DNA from: Pseudothauera rhizosphaerae
GTDB taxonomy: Bacteria > Pseudomonadota > Gammaproteobacteria > Burkholderiales > Rhodocyclaceae
Reading direction: 5' to 3'
Assembly (NCBI RefSeq): GCF_004801305.1
Contig: NZ_SSOD01000005.1
Span: forward strand, 124,001 to 188,000
Length of the DNA: 64,000 nucleotides
In this document: in pieces, positions 11,055-19,516 of the stretch
Numbering within the stretch: position 1 is the stretch's first letter
Layout: each line of letters starts with the position of its first letter
Translations under genes and position numbers: made by a program
Notes under the pieces: generated by a model
Seen by the model: only the letters and a program-made list of their open reading frames with translations
Told to the model about the DNA's origin: nothing
Database searches by the model: none

Positions 11055-11125
11055 AACCGTTCGGGCTGAGCCTGTCGAAGCCCCTTGGCAGCAATCGCCC
11101 TTCGACAGGCTCAGGGCGAACGGTT
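11055..11125. repeat. Dispersed palindromic repeat, copy 1
   Basis: A 26-base left arm (11055-11080, starting AACCGTTCGGGCTGAGCC) is repeated in inverted form at 11100-11125 with two mismatches, around a 19-base spacer. It lies between fdnI and fdhE, only 13 bases after the fdnI stop. A second copy with the same arms is at 25178-25246. In transcripts it would form a long hairpin that could separate fdnI from fdhE expression. Confidence 0.8.
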
Positions 11126-11159
11126 TGTCCCGATTCTCCGCACCGACACCCGAGACCGC

Positions 11160-12101
11160 ATGAATCCTGCAAGTTCCGCCACGCCCGGCTCCGCCCTCAA
11201 CCCCGGCCTCGAACCGCCAGCCGTCATCGCGCCGCCCGCCGATCTGTTCGCCGACCGCGCCGCGCGCTTCGAACGCCTGGCCGCCGGCCACGCCTCGGGT
11301 GACTGGCTGGCCTTCCTCGCCCGCCTCACCCGTGTGCAGCATGAGTTGCTGCAGCAGCACCCCGCGGTGCCGCTGCCCGACGCTGCCACCCTGGAGCAGG
11401 CGAGCCGCCACGCCATGCCGCCGCTGCCGGCCAACGGCTGGCCGCGCGACCCGGTGTGGCGCCGCCACCTCGCCACGCTGGCCGACCGCCTGATCCCCGC
11501 CGCGCCCGAGTCCCTGCGCCCGCAGCTCGCCGGCCTCGCGTCCGCCCCCGCGGAAGAACTCGAACGCCTCGCTGCGGCGGTGCTGCGCACCGAGTACGAC
11601 CCGCGCGAAGCCGCCCGTCTGCCCTTCGTCGCCGCCGCGCTGCAGGTCTATTGGACCTGGATGGCCGCCCAGCCCGCCTTCGCCGGCCTGGCCCGGCTGG
11701 ACGTGCCCGGCGTGTGCCCGTGCTGCGGCAGCCTGCCGGTGGCCAGCGTCATCCAGGCCGGCCAGTACGCCGGCACGCGCTACCTGCACTGTTCGCTCTG
11801 CAACACCGAATGGAACCTGGTGCGCGTCCAGTGCAGCGCCTGCGGCAAGGACGACAAGGTGTCCTACCGCGTGCTGGAAGAGGACGTCGCCGAGGGGGGT
11901 ACGCAAAGGGAACTGGTCCGTGCGGAAGTCTGCGACGACTGCCATAGTTATCTGAAGGTCGTGTACCGCGACAAGGACGCGGCCGCCGACCCGGTGGCCG
12001 ACGATCTCGCCACGCTGGCCCTGGACATCCTGGTGGACGAGGCCGGCTACATGCGCAGCGGCCCCAACCCGCTTTTCATCCCGGGAGACGCAGCCGCGTA
12101 A
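11160..12101 (+). CDS. fdhE: Formate dehydrogenase accessory protein FdhE
   Basis: Cytosolic maturation factor for Tat-exported formate dehydrogenases. The 313-residue length matches the family. The C-terminal half carries the rubredoxin-like cysteine groups CPCC (186-189), CSLC, CSAC and CDDC that bind iron or zinc. The frame is open from 11085 through the palindromic repeat, but ATG11160 gives MNPASSATPGS and avoids the repeat-encoded residues. The dehydrogenase genes lie upstream and selA downstream. Confidence 0.93.
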   Translation: MNPASSATPGSALNPGLEPPAVIAPPADLFADRAARFERLAAGHASGDWLAFLARLTRVQHELLQQHPAVPLPDAATLEQASRHAMPPLPANGWPRDPVWRRHLATLADRLIPAAPESLRPQLAGLASAPAEELERLAAAVLRTEYDPREAARLPFVAAALQVYWTWMAAQPAFAGLARLDVPGVCPCCGSLPVASVIQAGQYAGTRYLHCSLCNTEWNLVRVQCSACGKDDKVSYRVLEEDVAEGGTQRELVRAEVCDDCHSYLKVVYRDKDAAADPVADDLATLALDILVDEAGYMRSGPNPLFIPGDAAA

Positions 12102-12152
12102 CACCGGCCCCTCCCGCTGACAGACCTCCCTGCCCGGTCCGGGCGTCAGGCC

Positions 12153-13565
12153 ATGACGACAAACCGCCTCGCATCGCTCCCCGCCGTAGATCGCCTGCTC
12201 GCCGAGCCCGCCCTCGCCGGGGAGATCGCCGCCCACGGCCGTGCGCTGGTCACCGGCTGCGTGCGCGCCGAACTGGCCGCTGCCCGCGAGGCTGTCCGTG
12301 CCGGTGCCGCGCTGCCCGACGTGGCGGCTCTGCTCGGCGCCGTCGCCCGCCGCATCGAGCGGGAAGTCCGTCTCAACCTGCGCCGCGTCTTCAACCTCAC
12401 CGGCACCGTGCTGCACACCAATCTGGGCCGCGCTACGCTGCCGGAGGAGGCCATCGCCGCCATGGTCGAAGCCGCGCGTCATCCCTGCGCGCTGGAATAC
12501 GACCTGGACTCCGGCGGCCGTGGCGACCGGGACGATCTGGTCAGCGACCTCCTCGCCGAACTCACCGGCGCCGAGGCCGCCACCGTGGTCAACAACAACG
12601 CCGCCGTGGTCTTCCTGCTGCTGAACACCCTGGCGCACAGGAAGGAAGTGGTCGTCTCCCGCGGCGAACTGGTGGAGATCGGCGGCGCCTTCCGCGTGCC
12701 CGACATCATGAAGCGCGCCGGCGCGAAGCTGGTCGAAGTGGGCTGCACCAACCGCACCCACGCCCGGGACTACGAAGGCGCCATCGGCCCGCGCACGGCG
12801 CTGCTGATGAAGGTGCACACCAGCAACTACGCCGTGGAAGGCTTCACCCACGCGGTGCCGCAGGCGGAACTGGCGGCCATCGCCCACGCCCACGGCCTGC
12901 CCTTCGTCGAGGACCTCGGCTCCGGCACGCTGACCGGGCTGGAGGCGTGGGGCCTGCCCCACGAGCCCACGCCGCGGGAGGCCATCGCCGTCGGCACGGA
13001 CCTCGTCACCTTCTCCGGCGACAAGCTGCTGGGCGGCCCCCAGGCCGGCATCCTGGTCGGCCGCCGCGAGTTGATCGCCAGGATCAAGAAGAACCCCCTC
13101 AAGCGCGCGCTGCGCGTGGGCAAGATCACGCTCGCCGGGCTGGAGGCGGTGCTGCGCCTGTACCGGGACCCGGACCGCCTGCCCGAACGCCTGGAAACCC
13201 TGCGCCTGCTGACCCGCCCGCAAGGCGAGATTCTCGTCCAGGCCGAGCGCCTGCAGCCCGCACTGGCCGCTGCGCTCGCCGGCTGGCCGCTCACCGTCAC
13301 CGTGGAGCCCATGCGCTCCCAGATCGGTTCCGGCAGCCTGCCGGTGGACCGCCTGCCCTCCGCCGGCCTGGTGTGCCGCCCACAGAAGAAGGGCGGGGCG
13401 CTGAACCGCCTGGAACAGGCCCTGCGCGAACTCCCCGTGCCGGTCATCGGCCGCATCGCCGACAACGCCCTGTGGTTGGACCTGCGTTGCCTGCGCCCCG
13501 CCGACGAGGCAGACTTCGCCGCCCAGCTCACGCGGCTGCCCGCCGGCGCCAAGCGCCGCGGCTGA
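12153..13565 (+). CDS. selA: L-seryl-tRNA(Sec) selenium transferase
   Basis: PLP enzyme that converts Ser-tRNA(Sec) to selenocysteinyl-tRNA(Sec) with selenophosphate. The 470-residue protein has the PLP-binding Lys291 in [14 protein letters not shown] (E. coli Lys295), the N-terminal tRNA-binding domain and the motif [14 protein letters not shown]. It follows fdhE by 51 bases, an arrangement that ties it to the selenoprotein fdnG. Its partners selB and selC are 6 and 10 kb downstream; selD is not in the window. Confidence 0.96.
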   Translation: MTTNRLASLPAVDRLLAEPALAGEIAAHGRALVTGCVRAELAAAREAVRAGAALPDVAALLGAVARRIEREVRLNLRRVFNLTGTVLHTNLGRATLPEEAIAAMVEAARHPCALEYDLDSGGRGDRDDLVSDLLAELTGAEAATVVNNNAAVVFLLLNTLAHRKEVVVSRGELVEIGGAFRVPDIMKRAGAKLVEVGCTNRTHARDYEGAIGPRTALLMKVHTSNYAVEGFTHAVPQAELAAIAHAHGLPFVEDLGSGTLTGLEAWGLPHEPTPREAIAVGTDLVTFSGDKLLGGPQAGILVGRRELIARIKKNPLKRALRVGKITLAGLEAVLRLYRDPDRLPERLETLRLLTRPQGEILVQAERLQPALAAALAGWPLTVTVEPMRSQIGSGSLPVDRLPSAGLVCRPQKKGGALNRLEQALRELPVPVIGRIADNALWLDLRCLRPADEADFAAQLTRLPAGAKRRG

Positions 13566-13605
13566 AACACGAACGCTGCCCGACCGCTACGCGCGGCCGG
13601 GCGCT

Positions 13606-13730
13606 CCGGGCACATCCGGCCGATCCGCGTATCGGCTGCCCGGCCGGCGGCCTCCGTGCCGCCAACCCATGGGTCCGTCGCCATGGACCCCTTAAACCCC
13701 GGCGGCTTCCGCGCCGGGGTGGCTCACCAC
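13606..13730 (+). other. Hairpin-rich intergenic leader between selA and the flavoprotein gene
   Basis: The 185-base gap holds consecutive predicted stems: CCGGGCA (13606-13612) with TGCCCGG (13637-13643), enclosing GCCGAT (13619-13624) with ATCGGC (13631-13636); GGCGGC (13646-13651) with GCCGCC (13658-13663); GGGTCC (13671-13676) with GGACCC (13685-13690); ACCCCGGCG (13696-13704) with CGCCGGGGT (13712-13720); and a small GTGG/CCAC stem before the ribosome binding site. Nothing matches a riboswitch class I recognise. The ACCCCGGCG stem could end selA transcripts, but it has no U-run. Confidence 0.5.
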
Positions 13731-13750
13731 GACATCGGGAGGAGGAAGAA

Positions 13751-15124
13751 ATGACCGAACAACACAACGCTTCGCGCAGGCGCTTTCTCGCCGCGGGCGG
13801 CAGCATCGCCGCCGCCGCGGCCGCCGGGCCGGCCCTGGCCCAGACGCCGGCCTCCGCCGGCACACGCCCGCTGCCGCCCCTGGTCGGGCGCAGCACCGAC
13901 ACCCTGCTCGCCCGCGGCAACGTCCGCCGCGTCGTGATCTGCGGCGGCGGCTGGGGCGGGGTCACCGCCGCGCGCTACCTGCGCCAGCTCGCCCCGCAGC
14001 TCGAAGTGGTGCTGCTGGAACGCAACCCGGTGTTCTTCTCCTGCCCCATGAGCAACAAGTGGCTGGTGGACATCGTGGACACCCAGTACCTCACCAAGGA
14101 CTACCTGGCGGTGTCCGAGGCCCAGGGCTACCGCTTCATCCAGACCGAAATCCTGGAGATCGAGCGCGACAGGAAGCGCGTCGTCACCGCCGCCGGCGCG
14201 GTGGATTACGACTACCTGATCCTCTCCCCCGGCATCCGCTACAACTACGAAGCCTGGTTCGCCAACGACCGCCGCGCCGCGGAAGCCACCCGCGCCCGCT
14301 TCCCCGCGGCCTACATCCCCAACGCCGAGCACTTCCGCCTCAAGCAGGCCATCCACGACTTCAAGGGTGGCGACCTGGTGATGACCCTGCCGCCCCCGCC
14401 CCAGCGCTGTCCGCCCAGCCCCTACGAGCGCGCCTGCCTGATCGCCGCGCTGTTCAAGGCGAAGAAGCTGAAGGCGCGGGTGATCGTCCTGGACCACAAG
14501 GACGACGTGCGCCCCATCGGCCCGGGCTTCAAGGCGGCCTTCCAGGAACTGTACAAGGACATCGTCACCTACGTGCCCAACGCCCACGTGCAGGAAGTGG
14601 ACCCCTTCAACAAGCGCATCAGGACCGCGGCGGGCGAATTCAACTTCGACCACGCCATCCTGATGGCCCCCCACCAGGCCGGCGACCTGGCGTGGAAGGC
14701 CGGCGTGGTCGGCAAGTCCGCCCTGGGTGGGCCGGATGGCTGGGCGAATGTCGATCCGCTCTTCCTCCACGCCCACGACGACAAGGACGTGTACGTCATC
14801 GGCGACGCGGTGGGCTTCGTCTCCCCCCAGTTCGCCTTCTATCCCAAGGCCGGCCACGTCGCCAACCGCCACGCCCGCATCGTCGCCAAGTACATCGCCG
14901 AGCGCGAAGCCGGCCGCGACCCCGTCCACGATCTGCCCAACAACCTGTGCTACATGATGGTCAGCACCGATCCGCAGGAAGCCATCTCGGTGCAGTTCGA
15001 CTACAGCATCAACGCCCAGGGCGTCATCGAGCAGAAGCAGTGGGACTTCAACCAGCGCAAGCCGGAGACCGTGGGCGACGACTTCGAATGGGCGCGCATC
15101 ATCTACGGCGACATGTTCGGATGA
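13751..15124 (+). CDS. Flavocytochrome c sulfide dehydrogenase-type flavoprotein (FccB/SoxF-like)
   Basis: Exported FAD protein of the sulfide:quinone reductase superfamily. The 457 residues start with a twin-arginine signal (SRRRFL, 8-13), then the FAD motif VVICGGGWGG (61-70). Cys98, Cys220 and Cys400 have the same spacing as the three key cysteines of Chromatium FccB (42 covalent FAD, 161 and 337 redox disulfide), so catalysis on sulfide or a thiol is plausible. No cytochrome FccA gene is adjacent. The ATG follows GGAGGAGGAAGAA. Its stop overlaps the start of the thioredoxin-like gene. The substrate is inferred. Confidence 0.85.
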   Translation: MTEQHNASRRRFLAAGGSIAAAAAAGPALAQTPASAGTRPLPPLVGRSTDTLLARGNVRRVVICGGGWGGVTAARYLRQLAPQLEVVLLERNPVFFSCPMSNKWLVDIVDTQYLTKDYLAVSEAQGYRFIQTEILEIERDRKRVVTAAGAVDYDYLILSPGIRYNYEAWFANDRRAAEATRARFPAAYIPNAEHFRLKQAIHDFKGGDLVMTLPPPPQRCPPSPYERACLIAALFKAKKLKARVIVLDHKDDVRPIGPGFKAAFQELYKDIVTYVPNAHVQEVDPFNKRIRTAAGEFNFDHAILMAPHQAGDLAWKAGVVGKSALGGPDGWANVDPLFLHAHDDKDVYVIGDAVGFVSPQFAFYPKAGHVANRHARIVAKYIAEREAGRDPVHDLPNNLCYMMVSTDPQEAISVQFDYSINAQGVIEQKQWDFNQRKPETVGDDFEWARIIYGDMFG

Positions 15125-15630
15125 TGCGCCCGGTTCGCCTGCGTGCCTTCCTGCTGGTGATGCTGGTGCCGGCTCTGGCCGGCGCCAGCCCCGAGCCGCA
15201 AGCCGTGGACGCACTTCCCGCCCCACCGCCGGCGCTGCAGCGCGCGCTCGACGCCGTGCCCGGCCAGGTCGTGCTGGTGAACTTCTGGGCGAGTTGGTGC
15301 GAACCCTGCCGCACCGAGATGCCCGCCCTGGTCGCCTTTGACGAGGCCGAGCCGGACATCGCCCTGGTCACCGTCGCGGTTTCCGACCGGGCGGCGGACA
15401 CCAAGCGTTTCATCGAAGAGCACCTGCTGGACGGCCTCGCCGTCGTCGCTGACCCAGACCAGAGCATCGCCCGCGCCTGGCGCGCCCGCCTGCTGCCCAC
15501 CACCTACGTCCTCGACGCCCGCCACCATCCGCAGTGGCGCCTGGTCGGCGAGGCCGACTGGCGTGACCCCGCGCTGCGCGCGCGGGTGCGCGCCCTGCTG
15601 CCCCCAACGGAAAAAGGAGACAAACCATGA
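15121..15630 (+). CDS. TlpA/ResA-type periplasmic thioredoxin-like protein
   Basis: A 169-residue protein with an N-terminal signal or anchor segment (about 7-22) and a thioredoxin fold whose active site is Cys60-Glu-Pro-Cys63 in NFWASWCEPCRTEMP; the cis-proline motif LLPTTYV is present. Such proteins reduce or shuttle disulfides in the periplasm. The start ATG overlaps the flavoprotein stop by four bases and its own stop overlaps the next start, so the three genes form a coupled operon. It may provide or remove electrons for the flavoprotein (inference). Confidence 0.85.
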   Translation: MMRPVRLRAFLLVMLVPALAGASPEPQAVDALPAPPPALQRALDAVPGQVVLVNFWASWCEPCRTEMPALVAFDEAEPDIALVTVAVSDRAADTKRFIEEHLLDGLAVVADPDQSIARAWRARLLPTTYVLDARHHPQWRLVGEADWRDPALRARVRALLPPTEKGDKP

Positions 15631-16733
15631 ACCGCCGCGACTTCCTCAAGACCTCCACGCTCGCCGCCAGCCTCGCTTCGCCCCTGCTGGCCCGCGCCGC
15701 CACGCCCGCCTTCCCGCCCTTCGCGCCCACGCCGAAAACCGGCTGGCGGACATTCGAAGTCACCACCCGCCTCGAACGGCTGGCCTCCGACGGCGTGCTG
15801 CGCGCCTGGGTGCCGCTGCCTTCCGTGTTCGAAGCGGCCTGGTTCCGCCCCATGGGCAATTTGTGGCAAGGCAACGCCGAAACCATGCGCGTGGTGCGCG
15901 AAGCCGACTACGGCGCCGAGATGCTGCTCGCCGAATGGCCCTCCGGCACTGCCGCGCCCGTGTTGGAAGTCGTCACCCGCTTCGCAACCCGCGACCGCGC
16001 CACCGACTTCACCCGCCCCGCGGCGCAGCCCCTCGCCCTGCCGGCGGCCCAGCACGCCCTCTACACCCGCGCCACCGAACTGCTGCCCACTGACGGCATC
16101 GTCGCCGACACGGCCCGCGACATCACCCGCGGCCTCAGCGGCGACGAGGACAAGGCGCGCGCCATCTACGAATGGATCGTGGACAACACTTCCCGCAACC
16201 CCGCCACCCGCGGCTGCGGCATCGGCGACATTGCCGCCATGCTCGAATCCGGCAACCTGTCCGGCAAATGCGCCGACCTCAACGCCCTCTACGTCGGCCT
16301 AGCCCGCGCCGCCGGCCTGCCCGCCCGCGACGTGTACGGCGTGCGCGTGGCCGACTCGCGCTTCGGCTACAAGAGCCTGGGCAAGAGCGGCGACATCAGC
16401 AAGGCCCAGCACTGCCGCGCCGAAGTCTTCCTGTCCCGCTACGGCTGGGTGCCCGTGGACCCCGCCGACGTGCGCAAGGTCGTCCTCGAAGAGCCCCCCG
16501 GCAACCTGCCCCTCATCGACCCCAAGGTCGTCGCCGCGCGCAAGCAGCTCTTCGGCGCCTGGGAAATGAACTGGCTGGCGTACAACGACGCCCACGACGT
16601 CGCCCTGCCGGGCAGCCAGGGCGCAACGCTGCCCTATCTGATGTATCCGCAGGGGGAAAGCGCTGCCGGCCGCCTGGATAGCCTCGACCCGGCCGCCTTC
16701 CGCTACAGCCTGACGGCGCGCGAAATCGCGTAA
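15627..16733 (+). CDS. Exported transglutaminase-like protein
   Basis: A 368-residue protein with a twin-arginine signal (NRRDFLK, residues 2-8; cleavage near ARAA) and a transglutaminase/protease-like domain with the triad Cys215 (GKCADLNALY), His262 (AQHCRAEVF) and Asp278 (PVDPADVR). In bacteria this fold is usually a cysteine peptidase or amidase rather than a cross-linker. It overlaps the thioredoxin-like gene by four bases (ATGA) and has an AAAAAGGAGA ribosome binding site. The substrate is unknown; a catalytic thiol enzyme beside a thioredoxin and a thiol- or sulfide-type flavoprotein hints at a shared redox task. Confidence 0.82.
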   Translation: MNRRDFLKTSTLAASLASPLLARAATPAFPPFAPTPKTGWRTFEVTTRLERLASDGVLRAWVPLPSVFEAAWFRPMGNLWQGNAETMRVVREADYGAEMLLAEWPSGTAAPVLEVVTRFATRDRATDFTRPAAQPLALPAAQHALYTRATELLPTDGIVADTARDITRGLSGDEDKARAIYEWIVDNTSRNPATRGCGIGDIAAMLESGNLSGKCADLNALYVGLARAAGLPARDVYGVRVADSRFGYKSLGKSGDISKAQHCRAEVFLSRYGWVPVDPADVRKVVLEEPPGNLPLIDPKVVAARKQLFGAWEMNWLAYNDAHDVALPGSQGATLPYLMYPQGESAAGRLDSLDPAAFRYSLTAREIA

Positions 16734-16739
16734 GCCCGT

Positions 16740-16770
16740 GCGGGGCGGCCGCCACCGCCCCGCCTTGCCT
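16740..16770 (+). terminator. Terminator-like hairpin after the transglutaminase gene
   Basis: GCGGGGCGG (16740-16748) pairs with CCGCCCCGC (16755-16763) around a 6-base loop, followed by a pyrimidine-rich CTTGCCTCTT. It closes the three-gene operon just before the promoter of the toxin-antitoxin pair. Confidence 0.6.
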
Positions 16771-16780
16771 CTTACCATCT

Positions 16781-16809
16781 TTGCCACAGAAAATAATACG
16801 GCGTAAGAT
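16781..16809 (+). promoter_or_regulatory. Sigma70 promoter of the toxin-antitoxin pair
   Basis: A -35 box TTGCCA (16781-16786) and a -10 box TAAGAT (16804-16809) are separated by an AT-rich 17-base spacer. The antitoxin ATG lies 23 bases downstream behind an AGGAGGTGA ribosome binding site. Confidence 0.7.
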
Positions 16810-16831
16810 TTCTGCAGACAGGAGGTGAACC

Positions 16832-17209
16832 ATGACCGTAACCGTCGCCCCCGCTACCGATCCCGCCGCCGCAACCGTGCTGAGCAAGGCCGTTGCCCGC
16901 GCCGCCGAACGCCTCGGCATCTCCCGCGCCCTGCTCGCCCGGGTGCTCGGCGTCAGCCCCGCCACCGTGACCCGCCTCTACGGCGGCAGCTACCATCTCG
17001 AACGCAGCCGCAAGGAATGGGACTTCGCCGTGCTGTTGCTGCGCCTGTTCCGTTCCCTCGACTCCATCGTCGGCGACGAAGCGGCCGCCCGCGCCTGGCT
17101 CAACAGCGCCAACCTCGGCCTCAACGGCCGTCCCATCGAACTGATCCGAGACACCGAAGGACTGGTCCGTGTCGTCCACTACCTGGACGCCTCCCGCGGT
17201 CGCATCTGA
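16832..17209 (+). CDS. Xre/MbcA/ParS-type antitoxin (DUF2384)
   Basis: A 125-residue DNA-binding antitoxin. The N-terminal half has a helix-turn-helix (LGISRALLARVLGVSPATVTRL). The C-terminal half resembles the MbcA/ParS toxin-binding domain, including the AWLNSANLGLNGRPIELI motif typical of DUF2384. It has a strong AGGAGGTGA ribosome binding site and its own promoter. It overlaps the RES-domain toxin gene, giving the standard antitoxin-first order, and should repress its own promoter (family knowledge). Confidence 0.88.
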   Translation: MTVTVAPATDPAAATVLSKAVARAAERLGISRALLARVLGVSPATVTRLYGGSYHLERSRKEWDFAVLLLRLFRSLDSIVGDEAAARAWLNSANLGLNGRPIELIRDTEGLVRVVHYLDASRGRI

Positions 17210-17900
17210 AGCGCGCGCGTGGGCCCAGGCCGCCTGGCGCATCGTGGAGGCGCAGCACGTTGCTTCCACGATGAAGCTGGTGGACGACGCAGCCGAACAG
17301 GATCTGCTCGAAGTCCTGCTGGAAGAAGGCAAGCCCCCGCTCCCGGCCGCAGCCGCCGGCCTGGACTACCTCCTCGCCACCCCCTTCCGCTATCCGCCCC
17401 TGCCGACCGGCTCGCGCTTTCGCGCGCCGACCGATCCCGGCGTGTTCTACGGCGCCCAGCACGTCCGCACCGCCTGCGCCGAACTCGCCTACTGGCGCTG
17501 GCGCTTCCTGATGGACGCGGTTGACCTTGAACGCCTGGAGCCGGTAGCCCACACCGCCTTCCGCGTGCGCATCGCCACCATGGCGGTCGACCTGCGCACG
17601 CCACCCTTCGACGCCGATGCCGCGGTATGGACCGACCCCCTCGACTACCGCGCCACTCAGGCCTTTGCTGCAGCAGTGCGCGAAGCCGACGTGGGCGCCA
17701 TCGTCTATCGTTCAGTGCGCGACCCCGAACTCGCCTGGTGCGTGGCGCTGCTGAGTCCGGCCGGCTTTGCTTCCCCGCGCCCCGAGCCGCAGCGCCAGAC
17801 TTGGTGGATCGCCGTGCAGCGCGACTCGGTGGTATGCCGGCGGGAGAACGAGGCGTTGATCTTCTCCGTCGCAACTTGGCGGGGACCATCCCATCGGTAA
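17169..17900 (+). CDS. RES-domain toxin
   Basis: Partner of the preceding antitoxin. Characterised RES toxins degrade or modify NAD+. The 243-residue protein shows the expected fold signature: Arg in GSRFRAP, Glu in FYGAQHVRTACAELAYWR and Ser in VYRSVRDPE, the three residues that name the family. The frame opens at GTG17169, overlapping the antitoxin gene by 41 bases; a slightly later start is possible because the first recognisable family residues are AWRIVEAQH near residue 22. It is somewhat longer than many RES toxins. Confidence 0.82.
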   Translation: MSSTTWTPPAVASEARAWAQAAWRIVEAQHVASTMKLVDDAAEQDLLEVLLEEGKPPLPAAAAGLDYLLATPFRYPPLPTGSRFRAPTDPGVFYGAQHVRTACAELAYWRWRFLMDAVDLERLEPVAHTAFRVRIATMAVDLRTPPFDADAAVWTDPLDYRATQAFAAAVREADVGAIVYRSVRDPELAWCVALLSPAGFASPRPEPQRQTWWIAVQRDSVVCRRENEALIFSVATWRGPSHR

Positions 17901-17959
17901 GAAGCTGAAGGCCGTTACGCTCTTACCGACGTCCCCGCACCCAACAACGGGAGAACGAA

Positions 17960-18439
17960 ATGGTCAGCAAGAACACGATTTGTCTCTGGTACGACGGTAC
18001 CGCCTTGGACGCCGCGCAGTTTTACGCCGAGACGTTTCCGGACAGCGCCGTAGGAACCATTCTTCGCGCGCCCGGCGACTATCCCGCTGGCAGGCAGGGC
18101 GATGTCCTGACGGTCGAGTTCACCGTCGTCGGCATCCCTTGCCTCGGACTGAACGGCGGCCCGGCGTTCAGCCACAACGAGGCTTTCTCGTTCCAGGTTG
18201 CAACCGACGACCAGGCCGAAACCGATCGCCTGTGGAACGCGATCATCAGCAACGGCGGCCAGGAAAGCGCATGTGGCTGGTGCAAGGACAAGTGGGGCTT
18301 ATCGTGGCAGATCACGCCACGTGCCCTCACGGCCGCGATCGCCGACCCTGATCGCGCGGCGGCCAAGCGAGCCTTCGAAGCGATGATGCAAATGACGAAG
18401 ATCGACATCGCTGTCATCGAAGCGGCTCGGCGGGGCTGA
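17960..18439 (+). CDS. VOC-family protein (PhnB-like)
   Basis: A 159-residue protein of the glyoxalase/dioxygenase-fold family often labelled PhnB or 3-demethylubiquinone-9 3-methyltransferase domain. Typical features are the start LWYDGTALDAAQFYAETFPDS, the FTVVGIPCLGLNGGP strand and the LSWQITPRAL strand near the end. No reaction can be assigned. It lies alone between the toxin gene and the convergent YihY gene. GGGAGAACGAA precedes the ATG. Confidence 0.8.
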   Translation: MVSKNTICLWYDGTALDAAQFYAETFPDSAVGTILRAPGDYPAGRQGDVLTVEFTVVGIPCLGLNGGPAFSHNEAFSFQVATDDQAETDRLWNAIISNGGQESACGWCKDKWGLSWQITPRALTAAIADPDRAAAKRAFEAMMQMTKIDIAVIEAARRG

Positions 18440-18452
18440 CTGAAACAACGGC

Positions 18453-19367
18453 CTACCGCCCAACCGCATCCTCGACCACCGCCCGCCGCACACACACCGC
18501 CGTCGCCCGCGGACGCACCGCCACGCCCCGTGCCTCCACATTCGCCCGCGTAAACGCCGCCCCGAACAGCAGAATCAGCGACGAGTAGTTCACCCACAAC
18601 AGCAGCAACACCAGCGAACCCGCCGCGCCGTAGGCGGAGGCGGCGCCGGTGGTGGACAGGTAGAGCGCGATCAGCGAGCGGCCGAAGACGAACAGCAACG
18701 CGGTGATGAAAGCGCCCAGCCATACGTCGCGCCAGTCCAGTAGCACGTCGGGCAGCACGCGGAAGATGGTAGCGAAGAGCAGCGTCACCACGGCCAGGGA
18801 CACCGCACCGTCGATGCCCAGCAGCAGGGCGCCGGGAATGGGCAGCCAGTCCTGGGCGAACACGACCAGGGCGCGGACGGCGACGTTGAGCAGCAGCGAC
18901 ACGAGCAGCACGAAGCCGATGGCGAGCACCACGGTCAGCGACAGCAGGCGCCCTTTCAGGTAGATCAGGATGCTGCTGCGGGTGGGCTTGGGGGCGACGC
19001 CCCAGATGGCGTTGAGCGAGTTCTGCATCTGCGCAAACACGGTGGTGGCGCCGAACAGCATGGCGGCGATGCCGGCCAGGGTGGGCAGCAGGCCGCCGTG
19101 CTTGAGGCGGCTGCCGGCGACGGCGGTCTGCACGGCTGCTGCCGCCTGCGGGCCGATGGCCGCTTCGAGCTGCTGGGCGATCTGGCCCTGGGCGGCGCTT
19201 TCGCCCAGCACCAGGCCGACGATGGTCACGGCCACGATCATCACCGGCGCCACCGAGAACACGGTGAAGAAGGCCAGCGCCGCCGCGTGGATGAACACCT
19301 GCGCCCCGAGCCACAGCCGTACCGTGGCCTTCAATACGCCGATCCAGTAACCCGCCCAGTTCTTCAT
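18453..19367 (-). CDS. YihY/BrkB-family inner-membrane protein
   Basis: A 304-residue membrane protein with about six hydrophobic segments and the family features ALAFFTVFSVAPVMIV, FGATTVFAQMQNSLNAIWGV and the late SVLVLLLLWVNYSSLILLFGA-type helix. The family was once called ribonuclease BN in error; its true role, possibly transport, is unsettled. It is convergent with the VOC gene and divergent from selB, with 149 bases to the selB start. Confidence 0.88.
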   Translation of the reverse strand: MKNWAGYWIGVLKATVRLWLGAQVFIHAAALAFFTVFSVAPVMIVAVTIVGLVLGESAAQGQIAQQLEAAIGPQAAAAVQTAVAGSRLKHGGLLPTLAGIAAMLFGATTVFAQMQNSLNAIWGVAPKPTRSSILIYLKGRLLSLTVVLAIGFVLLVSLLLNVAVRALVVFAQDWLPIPGALLLGIDGAVSLAVVTLLFATIFRVLPDVLLDWRDVWLGAFITALLFVFGRSLIALYLSTTGAASAYGAAGSLVLLLLWVNYSSLILLFGAAFTRANVEARGVAVRPRATAVCVRRAVVEDAVGR

Positions 19368-19516
19368 TGCCGGTTTTCCGTCGTCATTTCGCTCCTTTTA
19401 GCCGTTCGGGAGCCTGCGGGCAAGTGAAGTGCTTGGCGGAGAACACGATTGCGCAGGCGAGCGGGCGGTCCGCGCCTGGCGCTAAACTCTGCACCACGCA
19501 ATTTCCGGAGCCCGCC

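Noticed and set aside
13566-13750. Known riboswitch upstream of the flavoprotein gene
   Set aside because: The conserved cores of the TPP, cobalamin, glycine, SAM/SAH, FMN and guanidine classes were not seen; kept only as an unassigned structured region.
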